Positions 1 through 8,437 are shown, counted from the stretch's first letter. The stretch: DNA of 21,333 nt from Basidiobolus heterosporus B8920 (GCA_000697455.1 JNET01033904.1:1-21333), one strand, 5' to 3'. Made by a program: numbers and translations. Notes: generated by a model from the sequence alone, not told the origin.

Positions 1-216
1 GAAATGGTTAAGCAACTTCTCCCACGTACACAGCGCTTAGCTGTCTATTGTCTTTGTGGTTTCGCTAACTTTGGATCGATCGGTATCCAGATCGGTGCTT
101 TGGGATCCATGGCCCCTTCGCGCAGACAAGATCTTGCGGAACTGGCATTCTCAGCTATGTTATGTGGTACCATGTCAACCTTAATAAGCGCTACCATTGC
201 AGGTATGCTTATCTAA
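1..216 (+). CDS. Concentrative nucleoside transporter, copy 1 (3' end only)
   Basis: This is the last 71 codons of a CNT-family transporter whose 5' part lies left of the window. The frame begins with GAA at base 1 and ends at TAA 214-216. The peptide carries the family's C-terminal hallmark, a YCLCGFANFGSIGIQIG segment followed by GSMAPSRRQDLA. Bases 1-137 are identical to 2581-2717 of copy 2. After that the two sequences diverge abruptly, with about eleven changes in the last 80 bases, and this tail resembles copy 3 more. The protein ends in MLI where the other copies end in MLM. The family moves nucleosides across the plasma membrane by cation symport. Its full length and intactness cannot be judged here. 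Confidence 0.9.
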   Translation, partial: EMVKQLLPRTQRLAVYCLCGFANFGSIGIQIGALGSMAPSRRQDLAELAFSAMLCGTMSTLISATIAGMLI

Positions 217-702
217 GCGAGTTTGACGTAGCAATCAAGCAAATGTGCATGTGTATATAAATAGTATCAGTCTCTGAAGGCATATATCTGGAGAACCTTT
301 CACCTGTACTCCGATTTTTGATAGTTTTTAGTCTTAGATAAAACAATATGTTTAGTGATAAAATAAAAGATCATTGTAATAAGTGATACTAAATCAAGCA
401 TCCATATCACGATAAGATAATCCAAGTTGATCAACAAAATGAAGTTAGTTGAAGCCTAACCCTAACATTGGAGATAGTACATAAGTTCAAATATCAAGAA
501 TGCATAGTTTTATGAAAACTTTCGAGCAGCTTAGCAATGCATCTTATCTAGTCTGGAGAAACATTTGCTAATTCCCAAAAATGAAACAAAAACGGACCAA
601 ACTATATTTGTGGTCAAGCCAATGATAATCTATAATCAAATCATATCACAAAAACTGCACCCTAATCAAATCGCAATAGAATCTAGGATTGACTACGGCG
701 AA

Positions 703-778
703 TTCATTGGTAGGATTTCGGCAATGATTGATCATGGGATGTTCATTGGTGTGATTTCGGGAATGATTGATCATGATC
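703..778. repeat. 39-bp tandem duplication rich in TGATCA
   Basis: Two adjacent imperfect copies of a 39-bp unit start at 703 and 742. Each contains TTCATTGG, a GATTTCGG block and the core ATGATTGATCATG. The self-complementary TGATCA recurs in each unit. The repeat lies about 330-400 bp upstream of CNT copy 2. Any regulatory role is speculation. Confidence 0.7.
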
Positions 779-987
779 ACGGCAGCTGATTAGATGTGCT
801 GATCTAATAGAGTATATCTGACCCAATATCTAACCCCAGGCAGTCACCGCAAATTGGGTAAATGTCACATGGATAGTTGATATATGGTAATCAACCTCTA
901 GGAAAGCATTCTTGTTTAGTGCCCAGATGTTAAAAATTACCAAATTCGTGAATCGAATTCCGCCTGGAACTCCAAATCTTCTAGCGA

Positions 988-1075
988 AATAAAGTTAACC
1001 GTGGGTTCAGGAATGAGAACACGAAGCTATATAAGAGCCTGGTGTAACGTATCCTGTGAATCAACCCACAAGCTC
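988..1075 (+). promoter_or_regulatory. Core promoter of CNT copy 2
   Basis: A 25-bp element (988-1012) beginning AATAAAGTTAA and ending GTTCAGGA is followed after 14 bp by a TATA box, CTATATAAG (1027-1035). A CCACAAGCTC block (1066-1075) begins 39 bp from the start of the TATA box, where transcription would be expected to start. The same three elements recur at identical spacing before copy 3. The TATA box lies about 80 bp upstream of the ATG. Confidence 0.7.
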
Positions 1076-1107
1076 AGTTTGCTCTAACCCCACCCTTCTT
1101 ACGTCTA

Positions 1108-2796
1108 ATGGACATTGAAATGACTATTCACGAAGACCATGATCAGAAAGTTGAGTCTGTTCCGGTCTCCTTTCTACCTACCACTGTCCATGACACTTTT
1201 ATTGATGATGAGACGGACAAGAAAAAGAGTGAGGAGCATGCACCCGAGGAAAAGAAATCACTTTACCAGCGCTTTCGTCTTTACATACATATTGCCGCAG
1301 TCTTGCTCTATACGGGATACATTATTGCTGCCTGGATCCTTCATGGCCGCAAGTCACTTGTCGCATCCCTGCTCTGGGCATTTGTTTGCTTAAAGATTAT
1401 GTTCTACCATGTCCCTACTACCATTCTTTCGAAGCCTTTGGGTTGGTTCTTTTCTCATCTAATTAGGTTTGCCATGAGATTTCCGAGTAGAGTTCGTTGG
1501 ATTGTTTCCATTGTCTTTACCGTGGGGTTAATTGTGGGTGTTACTCTTGGTTTGCCTGTTCACGAGGGTCACGGCACTCTAGTTGATAGAATCAGATCCT
1601 TGTCTGGATTGGTCGTGTTTATCATTGTTCTTTACGTTACTTCTACCGACCGCAAGAAGATCCGTTGGGCTACAGTAATTGCTGGAATTTTGATTCAATA
1701 CCTTCTTGGTTTGTTCATTCTTAAGACTTCGGTTGGTTATGCCATCTTCCACTGGATTTCTCACCTGTGTACCACTCTTCTGGAGTTTTCCAATACTGGT
1801 TTCGCTTTCATCGTTGGTGACAAAGTGGCTAAGATGGGTACATTTGCAACTTCAGTACTCCCAGCTGTACTCTTCTTCGCTGCTATTGTCAAGATCGTGT
1901 ATTACTTCGGAGGAATGCAGTGGATCGTCAAAAAAATTGCTTGGCTCATGGTTAGATTGATGAATACTAGCGGTGCTGAGTCCACGGTTGCTGCTGCTTC
2001 CCCTTTTGTTGGTATGGGTGAATCCTCATTGTTAGTCCTTCCATTTTTGGAAACGATGACCAAATCGGAGATTCATTGTACCATGACATCCGGGTTTGCC
2101 ACGATCTCGGGATCAGTGCTGGTTGGATTTATTTCCATGGGAGTTAACCCTCAACCACTTGTTACTTCTTGTGTTATGTCAACACCATGTGGTATGCTCA
2201 TCGCCAAGATGCGTGTTCCCGAGACCGGAGAGCCAGTGACTAAGGGAAAGGTTCGCATTCCTCCATCGGAAGAGAAGGAGTCTAATTTCTTGCACGCTGC
2301 AGCCAACGGAGCTGCTCAAGGTATCCACTTGGTGCTCTTGATTGCAGCTACGGTGCTTGCATTCATGTCTCTTCTTGCGTTGGTTAACGCTTTTCTGACT
2401 TGGTTTGGTAACTTTATCGATATCCCCAACCTGACACTCCAGCTGATTGTTGGCTACATCTATGTTCCCTTCATCTGGTTTGTTGGCATTCCTCAGCGCG
2501 ACGTTTTGGCTGTGTCCCGTCTTATGGCGACCAAAACATTTGTCAATGAGTTTGTAGCCTTCGGAGAGCTTACAAGCAAGGAAATGGTTAAGCAACTTCT
2601 CCCACGTACACAGCGCTTAGCTGTCTATTGTCTTTGTGGTTTCGCTAACTTTGGATCGATCGGTATCCAGATCGGTGCTTTGGGATCCATGGCCCCTTCG
2701 CGCAGACAAGATCTTGCCGACCTTGCGTTCTCAGCTATGTTGTGTGGTACCATGTCAACCTTAATGAGCGCTACCATTGCGGGCATGCTAATGTAA
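1108..2796 (+). CDS. Concentrative nucleoside transporter, copy 2
   Basis: This intronless 562-residue membrane protein belongs to the CNT (NupC) family of cation-coupled nucleoside importers. A polar N-terminal tail (about 1-52) is followed by hydrophobic segments beginning near YIHIAAVLLY. Family marks include the substrate-loop motif VGMGESSLLVLPFLE (G302, M303), then MTSGFATISGSVL, AAANGAAQG, an NEFVAF box (480-485) and the C-terminal CLCGFANFGSIG block. The length suits eukaryotic CNTs. The ATG at 1108 is 81 bp downstream of a TATA box. Position 303 is Met where copies 3 and 4 have Gln; in human CNTs the Gly-Met pair goes with purine preference (CNT2) and Gly-Gln with broad specificity (CNT3). 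By eye the protein is well over 80% identical to copy 3. Family assignment is firm; substrate preference is inference. Confidence 0.95.
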   Translation: MDIEMTIHEDHDQKVESVPVSFLPTTVHDTFIDDETDKKKSEEHAPEEKKSLYQRFRLYIHIAAVLLYTGYIIAAWILHGRKSLVASLLWAFVCLKIMFYHVPTTILSKPLGWFFSHLIRFAMRFPSRVRWIVSIVFTVGLIVGVTLGLPVHEGHGTLVDRIRSLSGLVVFIIVLYVTSTDRKKIRWATVIAGILIQYLLGLFILKTSVGYAIFHWISHLCTTLLEFSNTGFAFIVGDKVAKMGTFATSVLPAVLFFAAIVKIVYYFGGMQWIVKKIAWLMVRLMNTSGAESTVAAASPFVGMGESSLLVLPFLETMTKSEIHCTMTSGFATISGSVLVGFISMGVNPQPLVTSCVMSTPCGMLIAKMRVPETGEPVTKGKVRIPPSEEKESNFLHAAANGAAQGIHLVLLIAATVLAFMSLLALVNAFLTWFGNFIDIPNLTLQLIVGYIYVPFIWFVGIPQRDVLAVSRLMATKTFVNEFVAFGELTSKEMVKQLLPRTQRLAVYCLCGFANFGSIGIQIGALGSMAPSRRQDLADLAFSAMLCGTMSTLMSATIAGMLM

Positions 2797-3428
2797 ATCA
2801 ATCAGCATTATCGACGGAAATAGTGTAGAACTGTATATACCTTATGTCGACTCTATTTTCGAACTAGAGAGACTTTAAACACATTCGCAAAATAGAATTA
2901 TATATAGAATTTAGTCTTATCACTTATTTCATGTATGTATGGAAATGTGCAGAAATAGGTACTTTATTAAATCAAGTAGGATTACCCCTTCATCCCTTCA
3001 GCCCTTTGAATTCATTGAAGCCACATTATCTATTACCCGGAGATAACAGAACTGTCGTTTGCTAATTAGTCTAGTCTGGCGAATCAATCGTATCATATCG
3101 ATACATCAGGATATGAAGTCTAGCAAATCACCAAGTCTAGTGACATTCCAACTTCGGATTAACACTTAAATGGCAAATCTACTATTACATAATTAGATTC
3201 AATGGAAAACTGCCTAAGACCAATTATTTTTTCTCAAGTCCAGATGTTCTATATTGCCATTTATAAATTTCTAATTCTATGGAGAATTCCAGCATTTTCA
3301 TGAAAATAAAGTTAAGCGTGTGTTCAGGAGTATGCCCGGAAAACTATAAAAGGCGAATGAATAATGTTGCCCTATAAGCAAACCACAAGCTCCCCTCTTT
3401 GTAGTACTCTAAACGTATTAACATTCCT
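2797..3428. other. Intergenic region, CNT copy 2 to copy 3
   Basis: This 632-bp AT-rich spacer has no gene I can support. It would hold the 3' end of copy 2's transcript and, from 3305 rightward, the promoter of copy 3. A shared CCAGATGTT (about 3240-3248 here, about 924-932 before copy 2) suggests the duplicated unit included upstream flank. Confidence 0.6.
3305..3392 (+). promoter_or_regulatory. Core promoter of CNT copy 3
   Basis: The 25-bp element at 3305-3329 matches 988-1012 with two mismatches. It is followed after 14 bp by the TATA box CTATAAAAG (3344-3352) and by CCACAAGCTC (3383-3392), which starts 39 bp from the start of the TATA box. Spacing is identical to that of copy 2, although the bases in between have diverged. 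Confidence 0.7.
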
Positions 3429-5111
3429 ATGGATTTAGAAATGTCAGTTCGCGAAGACAAGGACCAGAAAGTTGAGTCAGTACCTGCCTCAATTTTGCCT
3501 ACTACAGTCCATGATACCTTCATTGATGATGATTCGGACAAGAAGAAGAGCGAGGAGCCCGTGGTTAAGCCAACTTTATATCAACGTTATCGTCTTTACC
3601 TACACATTGCTGCAGTATTGCTCTATACCGGGTATATTATTGCTGCCTGGATCCTTCATGGCCGCAAGTCTTTGGTTGCGTCTCTGCTTTGGGCATTTGT
3701 TTGCTTAAAGATTATGTTCTACCATGTCCCTACTACTATCCTTACAGTTCCTTTGGGTTGGTTCTTTTCTATCTTGATTGACTTCTCCTTGAGATTCCCG
3801 AGTAAAGTTCGTTGGATTGTCTCCGTCGTCTTCACTGTGGGGTTGATTGTGGGCGTTACTCTTGGTTTGCCTGTCCACAAAGGACATGGTACCTTGGTTG
3901 ATAGAGTCAGATCGTTAGCTGGTTTGTGCATATTTATAATTGTCCTTTACGCTACATCCAAAGACCGTAAGAAGATTCGTTGGGCTACCGTTATTGTGGG
4001 TATTTTGATGCAATATATTCTTGGCTTGTTCATTCTTAAGACCTCAGTTGGTTACGATATTTTCAATTGGCTATCCCAATTGTGTACTACCCTTCTTGAG
4101 TTCTCTGGTGATGGCTTCGCTTTCATCGTCGGCGATAAAGTGGCAAAAATGGGAACATTTGCTACCTCCGTTTTGCCAGCTGTGCTTTTCTTCGCCGCTA
4201 TTGTTAAGATTGTATACTATTTCGGAGGTATGCAATGGATTGTCAGAAAGATCGCTTGGTTCATGGTTAGAGTGATGAACACTAGTGGTGCTGAGTCTAC
4301 TGTCGCCGCTGCTTCACCCTTTGTTGGTCAGGGAGAATCTTCATTGCTAGTACTTCCATTCTTGGAGACTATGACAAAATCCGAAATCCATTCCACCATG
4401 ACATCCGGCTTTGCCACCATCTCTGGATCAGTGTTGGTCGGATTTATCTCTATGGGTGTTGATCCTCAATCACTTATTACCTCTTGTGTAATGTCAACAC
4501 CATGCGGCTTGGCTATTTCTAAGATACGTATTCCTGAGACTGGTGAACCAGTAACCAAAGGTCAAGTCCACATCCCACCTTCCAAAGAAAAGGAGTCAAA
4601 CTTCTTGCATGCGGCAGCTAACGGTGCTGCTCAAGGTATCCACTTGGCGTTGTTGATTGCAGCAACAGTTCTTGCGTTTATGTCCCTTCTTGCCCTGGTT
4701 AACGCCTTTTTGACTTGGTTCGGTAACTTCATTGATATCCCCAATCTTACACTCCAGTTGATTATGGGTTACGTTTACGTTCCATTCATCTGGTTTGTTG
4801 GCATTCCTCAACGTGATTGCTTGGCCGTAGCCCGTCTTATGGCCACCAAAATGATTGTCAATGAATTTGTAGCCTTTGGAGAGCTCACCAGTAAGGAAAT
4901 GGTTGCACAATTGCTTCCACGTACACAGGCTTTGGCAGTTTACTGTCTCTGTGGTTTCGCTAACTTCGGGTCAATCGGTATCCAGATTGGTGCTTTGGGA
5001 TCTATGGCCCCTTCACGTAGACAAGATCTTGCGGAACTAGCATTCTCGGCTATGTTGTGTGGTACCATGTCAACCTTAATGAGTGCTACCATTGCAGGCA
5101 TGCTTATGTGA
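3429..5111 (+). CDS. Concentrative nucleoside transporter, copy 3
   Basis: This intronless 560-residue paralogue of copy 2 has the same layout: a charged N-terminal tail, multiple membrane segments, VGQGESSLLVLPFLE (Q301), MTSGFATISGSVL, an NEFVAF box and the CLCGFANFGSIG block. The tail keeps ESVPASILPTTVHDTFIDD. The Gly-Gln pair at 300-301 is the arrangement of broadly selective human CNT3. Bases 4914-5095 are identical to the inverted copy 4 over 182 bp, including silent sites. Other stretches, such as the region encoding CLKIMFYHVP, are nearly identical to copy 2, so the gene is a mosaic. It should act at the plasma membrane in nucleoside salvage. The start ATG is 85 bp downstream of its TATA box. 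Confidence 0.95.
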   Translation: MDLEMSVREDKDQKVESVPASILPTTVHDTFIDDDSDKKKSEEPVVKPTLYQRYRLYLHIAAVLLYTGYIIAAWILHGRKSLVASLLWAFVCLKIMFYHVPTTILTVPLGWFFSILIDFSLRFPSKVRWIVSVVFTVGLIVGVTLGLPVHKGHGTLVDRVRSLAGLCIFIIVLYATSKDRKKIRWATVIVGILMQYILGLFILKTSVGYDIFNWLSQLCTTLLEFSGDGFAFIVGDKVAKMGTFATSVLPAVLFFAAIVKIVYYFGGMQWIVRKIAWFMVRVMNTSGAESTVAAASPFVGQGESSLLVLPFLETMTKSEIHSTMTSGFATISGSVLVGFISMGVDPQSLITSCVMSTPCGLAISKIRIPETGEPVTKGQVHIPPSKEKESNFLHAAANGAAQGIHLALLIAATVLAFMSLLALVNAFLTWFGNFIDIPNLTLQLIMGYVYVPFIWFVGIPQRDCLAVARLMATKMIVNEFVAFGELTSKEMVAQLLPRTQALAVYCLCGFANFGSIGIQIGALGSMAPSRRQDLAELAFSAMLCGTMSTLMSATIAGMLM

Positions 5112-5772
5112 GCACTACCTAATCTTTAACGAATATCTTATAGATTTGTATATAGTCACAAATTTTTAACGTTTTTAAATCAAATTCGTATAATCAAACC
5201 CTGGTTAAGAATTATATATATATATATTATTATGCATTGTCCACATATTCTTCCATGAATGTGTTTCATCACCAAGTAAATATACATTTTGCACACACTT
5301 ATCTGTTATGTTCCGTCTGTTTTTGTTTTACATTTTTTTCTTATTTAGGTATACTAGCTAAAAACGGCTAAAAACGTTTAATTCCCTGATGAAGTGACTA
5401 AATTTCAGATTGCCGGGGTAGAATGATCAGAAAATTTTGTAACCGATTTCCGCTACAATTAAGGGTTTTTTTTCATAGGTGCATTATTATTCGACAAGAA
5501 CTATCTAGAAGACAGTGTTGGTCCTGCTAGTTATGGAATTATCGCTCATTTCATCGAATTACGTTTTTCAATGATTCATTCGGCATTCAAAAGGCTAATC
5601 ACTTGGACTAATTGCCAAATATGAAGCAATTTTTGCTTACTTTTAATTTTAAATGATTCCAAAAATGGTACAATATTGTAGTACATGCTGTGGTTGGTAC
5701 GGTGATTGATCACCGGATATCCGTTGTAGCTTAGAAATTTACATGCCAAGTAGTATCGGTAAGAGCGTGGTC
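5112..5772. other. Spacer between the tail-to-tail CNT copies 3 and 4
   Basis: This 661-bp spacer receives both transcript ends. It is AT-rich with an (AT)n run near 5213-5231, a tandem 10-bp GCTAAAAACG pair (5357-5376) and a short palindrome, CGGTGAT-TG-ATCACCG (5700-5715). I see no gene; open frames here are short and unlike known families. Confidence 0.65.
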
Positions 5773-7425
5773 TCACATAAGCATACCAGCAATGGTAGCA
5801 CTCATTAAGGTTGACATGGTACCACACAACATAGCCGAGAATGCTAGTTCCGCAAGATCTTGTCTACGTGAAGGGGCCATAGATCCCAAAGCACCAATCT
5901 GGATACCGATTGACCCGAAGTTAGCGAAACCACAGAGACAGTAAACTGCCAAAGCCTGTGTACGTGGAAGTAATTTAGTTACCATAGCCTTGCTAGTAAG
6001 ATCGCCAAAGGCTACAAATTCATTGACAAACATCTTGGTAGCCATGAGACGAGCTACATCTATACAGTCACGTTGGGGAATACCAACTAGCCAAATGAAC
6101 GGGACAAATACATAGCCCATGATCAACTGTAGTGTTAGATGATCAATGTTGATGAAATTTCCGAACCACGTCAATAAGGCGTTTACCAAGGCAAGAAGTG
6201 ACATAAACGCAAGCACGGTGGCACCAATTAGTAGTGCCAGATGGACACCTTGAGCTGCTCCGTTAGCTGCAGCATGTAAGAAATTGACTTCTTTATCTTC
6301 CGAGTCTGGGATACGAACCTTGCCTTTAGTTACTGGTTCACCGGTCTCAGGAATACGCATCTTAGAAATAGCCAGGCCGCATGGTGTTGACATTACACAA
6401 GAGGTAATAAGCGATTGAGAATCGGCTCCCATAGAGATAAACCCGACCAACACTGATCCAGAGATGGTGGCAAAACCAGATACCATAGTGGAATGGATTT
6501 CGGCCCTGGTCATAGTCTCCAAGAAGGGAAGAACTAATAATGCTGATTCTCCTTGGCCAACGAAAGGTGAAGCAGCAGCTACAGTAGATTCTGCTCCACT
6601 GGTACCCATCACTCTTACCATGAACCATGCTATCTTCTTTACTATCCATTGCATACCTCCTAAGAAATAAACAATTTTCACGATAGCAGCGAAAAACAAT
6701 ACCGCTGGAAGTACAGTGGTCGCGAATACCTGAGTTTTGGCTACATCATCACCAGCGATAAATGCTAAGCCGTCATTAGAGAATTCCAGAAGAGTAGAAC
6801 ATAGATCAGATAACCAGTGAAAGATATCGTAGCCAACAGAAGTCTTGAGAATGAATAAACCAAGGACGAACTGCATCAAGATGCCGACAATTACCGTGGC
6901 CCAACGAATCTTCTTACGATTATTGGAAGTGGCATACAGAAGGATTATAAACACACATAAACCGCCCAATGATCTGACTCTATCGACGAGGCTACTATGC
7001 CCTTCTTTTACTGGAAGTCCAAGGGTAACGCCTACAATTAAACCTACAGTGAAGACAACAGCGCAAATCCAGCGGACTTTGCTTGGAAATCTCATAGCAA
7101 ATGTGATCAAATGAGAAAAGAACCACCCTAATGGCTTGGTCAGGATGGTGGTAGGTACATGGTAGAACATAACCTTCAAGGAGAAGAATGCCCAGATGAA
7201 TGACACGACTAGGGTCTCTCGACCATGAAGAATCCAAGCAGCAATCATATACCCAGTAAAGATTAAAACAGCCGTGATATGAATGTAAAGACGATAGCGT
7301 TGAAAAAAGGATAGTTCTTCGGACTTTTCGCTCTTCTTCTTCTTCTCATCCTCATCAACGTACGTGTCATTCACAGTAGTTGGCAAGAAAGAAACGGGAA
7401 CTGATTCAGTTTCATCGACTGACAT
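5773..7425 (-). CDS. Concentrative nucleoside transporter, copy 4 (inverted)
   Basis: This intronless 550-residue CNT lies on the minus strand, tail to tail with copy 3. I start it at ATG 7425 (MSVDETESVPVSF). The open frame runs four codons further up, but only to a TTG. The N-terminal tail is shorter than in copies 2 and 3 but keeps ESVPVSFLPTTVNDTYVDE followed by a lysine run. Family marks are VGQGESALLVLPFLE (Q291), SGFATISGSVL, AAANGAAQG, NEFVAF and CLCGFANFGSIG. The Gly-Gln pair matches broad-specificity CNT3. The last ~180 coding bases are identical to copy 3, while the sequence just upstream differs, which indicates recent gene conversion. A TATA box (GTATAAAA, 7511-7518) lies 86 bp upstream; the promoter module of copies 2 and 3 is not evident. 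Confidence 0.95.
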   Translation of the reverse strand: MSVDETESVPVSFLPTTVNDTYVDEDEKKKKSEKSEELSFFQRYRLYIHITAVLIFTGYMIAAWILHGRETLVVSFIWAFFSLKVMFYHVPTTILTKPLGWFFSHLITFAMRFPSKVRWICAVVFTVGLIVGVTLGLPVKEGHSSLVDRVRSLGGLCVFIILLYATSNNRKKIRWATVIVGILMQFVLGLFILKTSVGYDIFHWLSDLCSTLLEFSNDGLAFIAGDDVAKTQVFATTVLPAVLFFAAIVKIVYFLGGMQWIVKKIAWFMVRVMGTSGAESTVAAASPFVGQGESALLVLPFLETMTRAEIHSTMVSGFATISGSVLVGFISMGADSQSLITSCVMSTPCGLAISKMRIPETGEPVTKGKVRIPDSEDKEVNFLHAAANGAAQGVHLALLIGATVLAFMSLLALVNALLTWFGNFINIDHLTLQLIMGYVFVPFIWLVGIPQRDCIDVARLMATKMFVNEFVAFGDLTSKAMVTKLLPRTQALAVYCLCGFANFGSIGIQIGALGSMAPSRRQDLAELAFSAMLCGTMSTLMSATIAGMLM

Positions 7426-7510
7426 TTTTGTAAGCAAAAGCTTGGTAGGATCAATGGTGTTATTGTGAAGAGTTGAAAGGAATAATCCACCATGTAGTCG
7501 CTGAGGGCAC

Positions 7511-7518
7511 TTTTATAC
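7511..7518 (-). promoter_or_regulatory. TATA box of CNT copy 4
   Basis: GTATAAAA on the minus strand lies 86 bp upstream of the ATG at 7425, close to the TATA-ATG distances of copies 2 and 3 (81 and 85 bp). Upstream sequence otherwise differs from theirs. Confidence 0.55.
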
Positions 7519-8227
7519 CTGTGGGGATTTTCTCTAAATTTTCAACGGCCCACTTCCAAATCCGGTATATTCCTTCTGCACTCTATAATGATTAATCTTA
7601 ACACTCTTTGACTAGCGCCTCATTTGTTAATTCAATTTGAATGATACCATAACCGGAGCTCTGGGCTTTAATTCACTCAAGCAATCAGCTATTGATCAAT
7701 AATCTAAATTTCTCTAAATTTCTCGGCCCTAGAATCTAATTGGCCTTGATGAAAAAACTCTGCTCCCAATCCAGAAGTACCTCACTTATTGATGTCTATA
7801 TTTTCCTCTTTGCGTTGAATGCTTGCGAGCGAGACACAATCTATCTGGGCTGCTCTTTTTACTGCCATCGCATCAGTGGTCTGTCTCCCGTCACCATTTT
7901 TGTTACCTTCATGCTCATTTAATCCAGGTAAACAGGTAACCACAGAAAGCCACTGCATTATTGATACAAGACAATCTTCCTTTATGGGTTGTTTTCGGAG
8001 AATCCATTGGAACATCTCGTGATTCTACTTCTAGCATTCAATAACTACTGGGCCGCGTGTACTTCATGTTTACTATACTACTAACTGTAATCAAAAATTT
8101 ATGTGTACAGGCACATTTGCTCTCTACATAACTGACTTCATTCATATCGCAAGCTAATAACTCAGGTTAACCAAGTCCGATCCGACTCTACCCGACAGTT
8201 GAGATTAAATTTCATGTTACACATAAA

Positions 8228-8282
8228 GGTAGGCGAGGGCAGTGTACGAAGGTAGTGTGCGAAGGTAGTGAGGGTAGTGTGT
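8228..8282. repeat. Short G-rich degenerate tandem repeat
   Basis: Imperfect units of about 11-13 bp built on GAAGGTAGTGTGC run through about 8232-8282. The last GGTAGT pairs with the first ACTACC of the next repeat block, giving a 6-bp stem with a 5-base loop (8273-8289). Confidence 0.6.
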
Positions 8283-8287
8283 AACTA

Positions 8288-8437
8288 CCTCATTAAACCA
8301 CCTCATTAAACCATTATATTTAACCACCTCATTAAACCATTATATTTAACCACCTCATTAAACCATTATATTTAACCACCTCATTAAACCATTATATTTA
8401 ACCACCTCATTAAACCATTATATTTAACCACCTCATT
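8288..8437. repeat. 26-bp minisatellite, five perfect copies
   Basis: The unit CCTCATTAAACCATTATATT plus TAACCA repeats exactly at 8301, 8327, 8353, 8379 and 8405. A half unit (8288-8300) precedes it and a 7-bp remnant (8431-8437) follows. Perfect identity among copies implies recent expansion or homogenisation. It lies about 800 bp upstream of the chitinase. Confidence 0.95.

Larger units (their letters stand above)
217..1107. other. Intergenic region, CNT copy 1 to copy 2
   Basis: This 891-bp stretch is AT-rich and I see no credible gene in it; the open frame at 565-789 lacks an ATG start and family features. It holds a short telomere-like motif (CCTAACCCTAAC, 455-466), a two-copy 39-bp tandem repeat (703-778) and, at its right end, the promoter of copy 2. 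Confidence 0.7.

Noticed and set aside
455-466. Telomere-like CCTAACCCTAAC
   Set aside because: Only two units; too short to claim a telomeric remnant, and similar short motifs occur in promoters.
565-789. 74-codon open frame upstream of CNT copy 2
   Set aside because: Starts at TTG, and its apparent repeats come from the 39-bp DNA duplication; it does not look like a protein gene.
5700-5715. Palindrome CGGTGAT-TG-ATCACCG as a terminator
   Set aside because: Eukaryotic genes do not use such hairpins as terminators, and the 2-base loop suggests a chance or protein-binding palindrome.
5576-5827. 83-codon minus-strand frame overlapping the end of CNT copy 4
   Set aside because: It overlaps a certain gene in another frame and extends into AT-rich spacer; a shadow frame.
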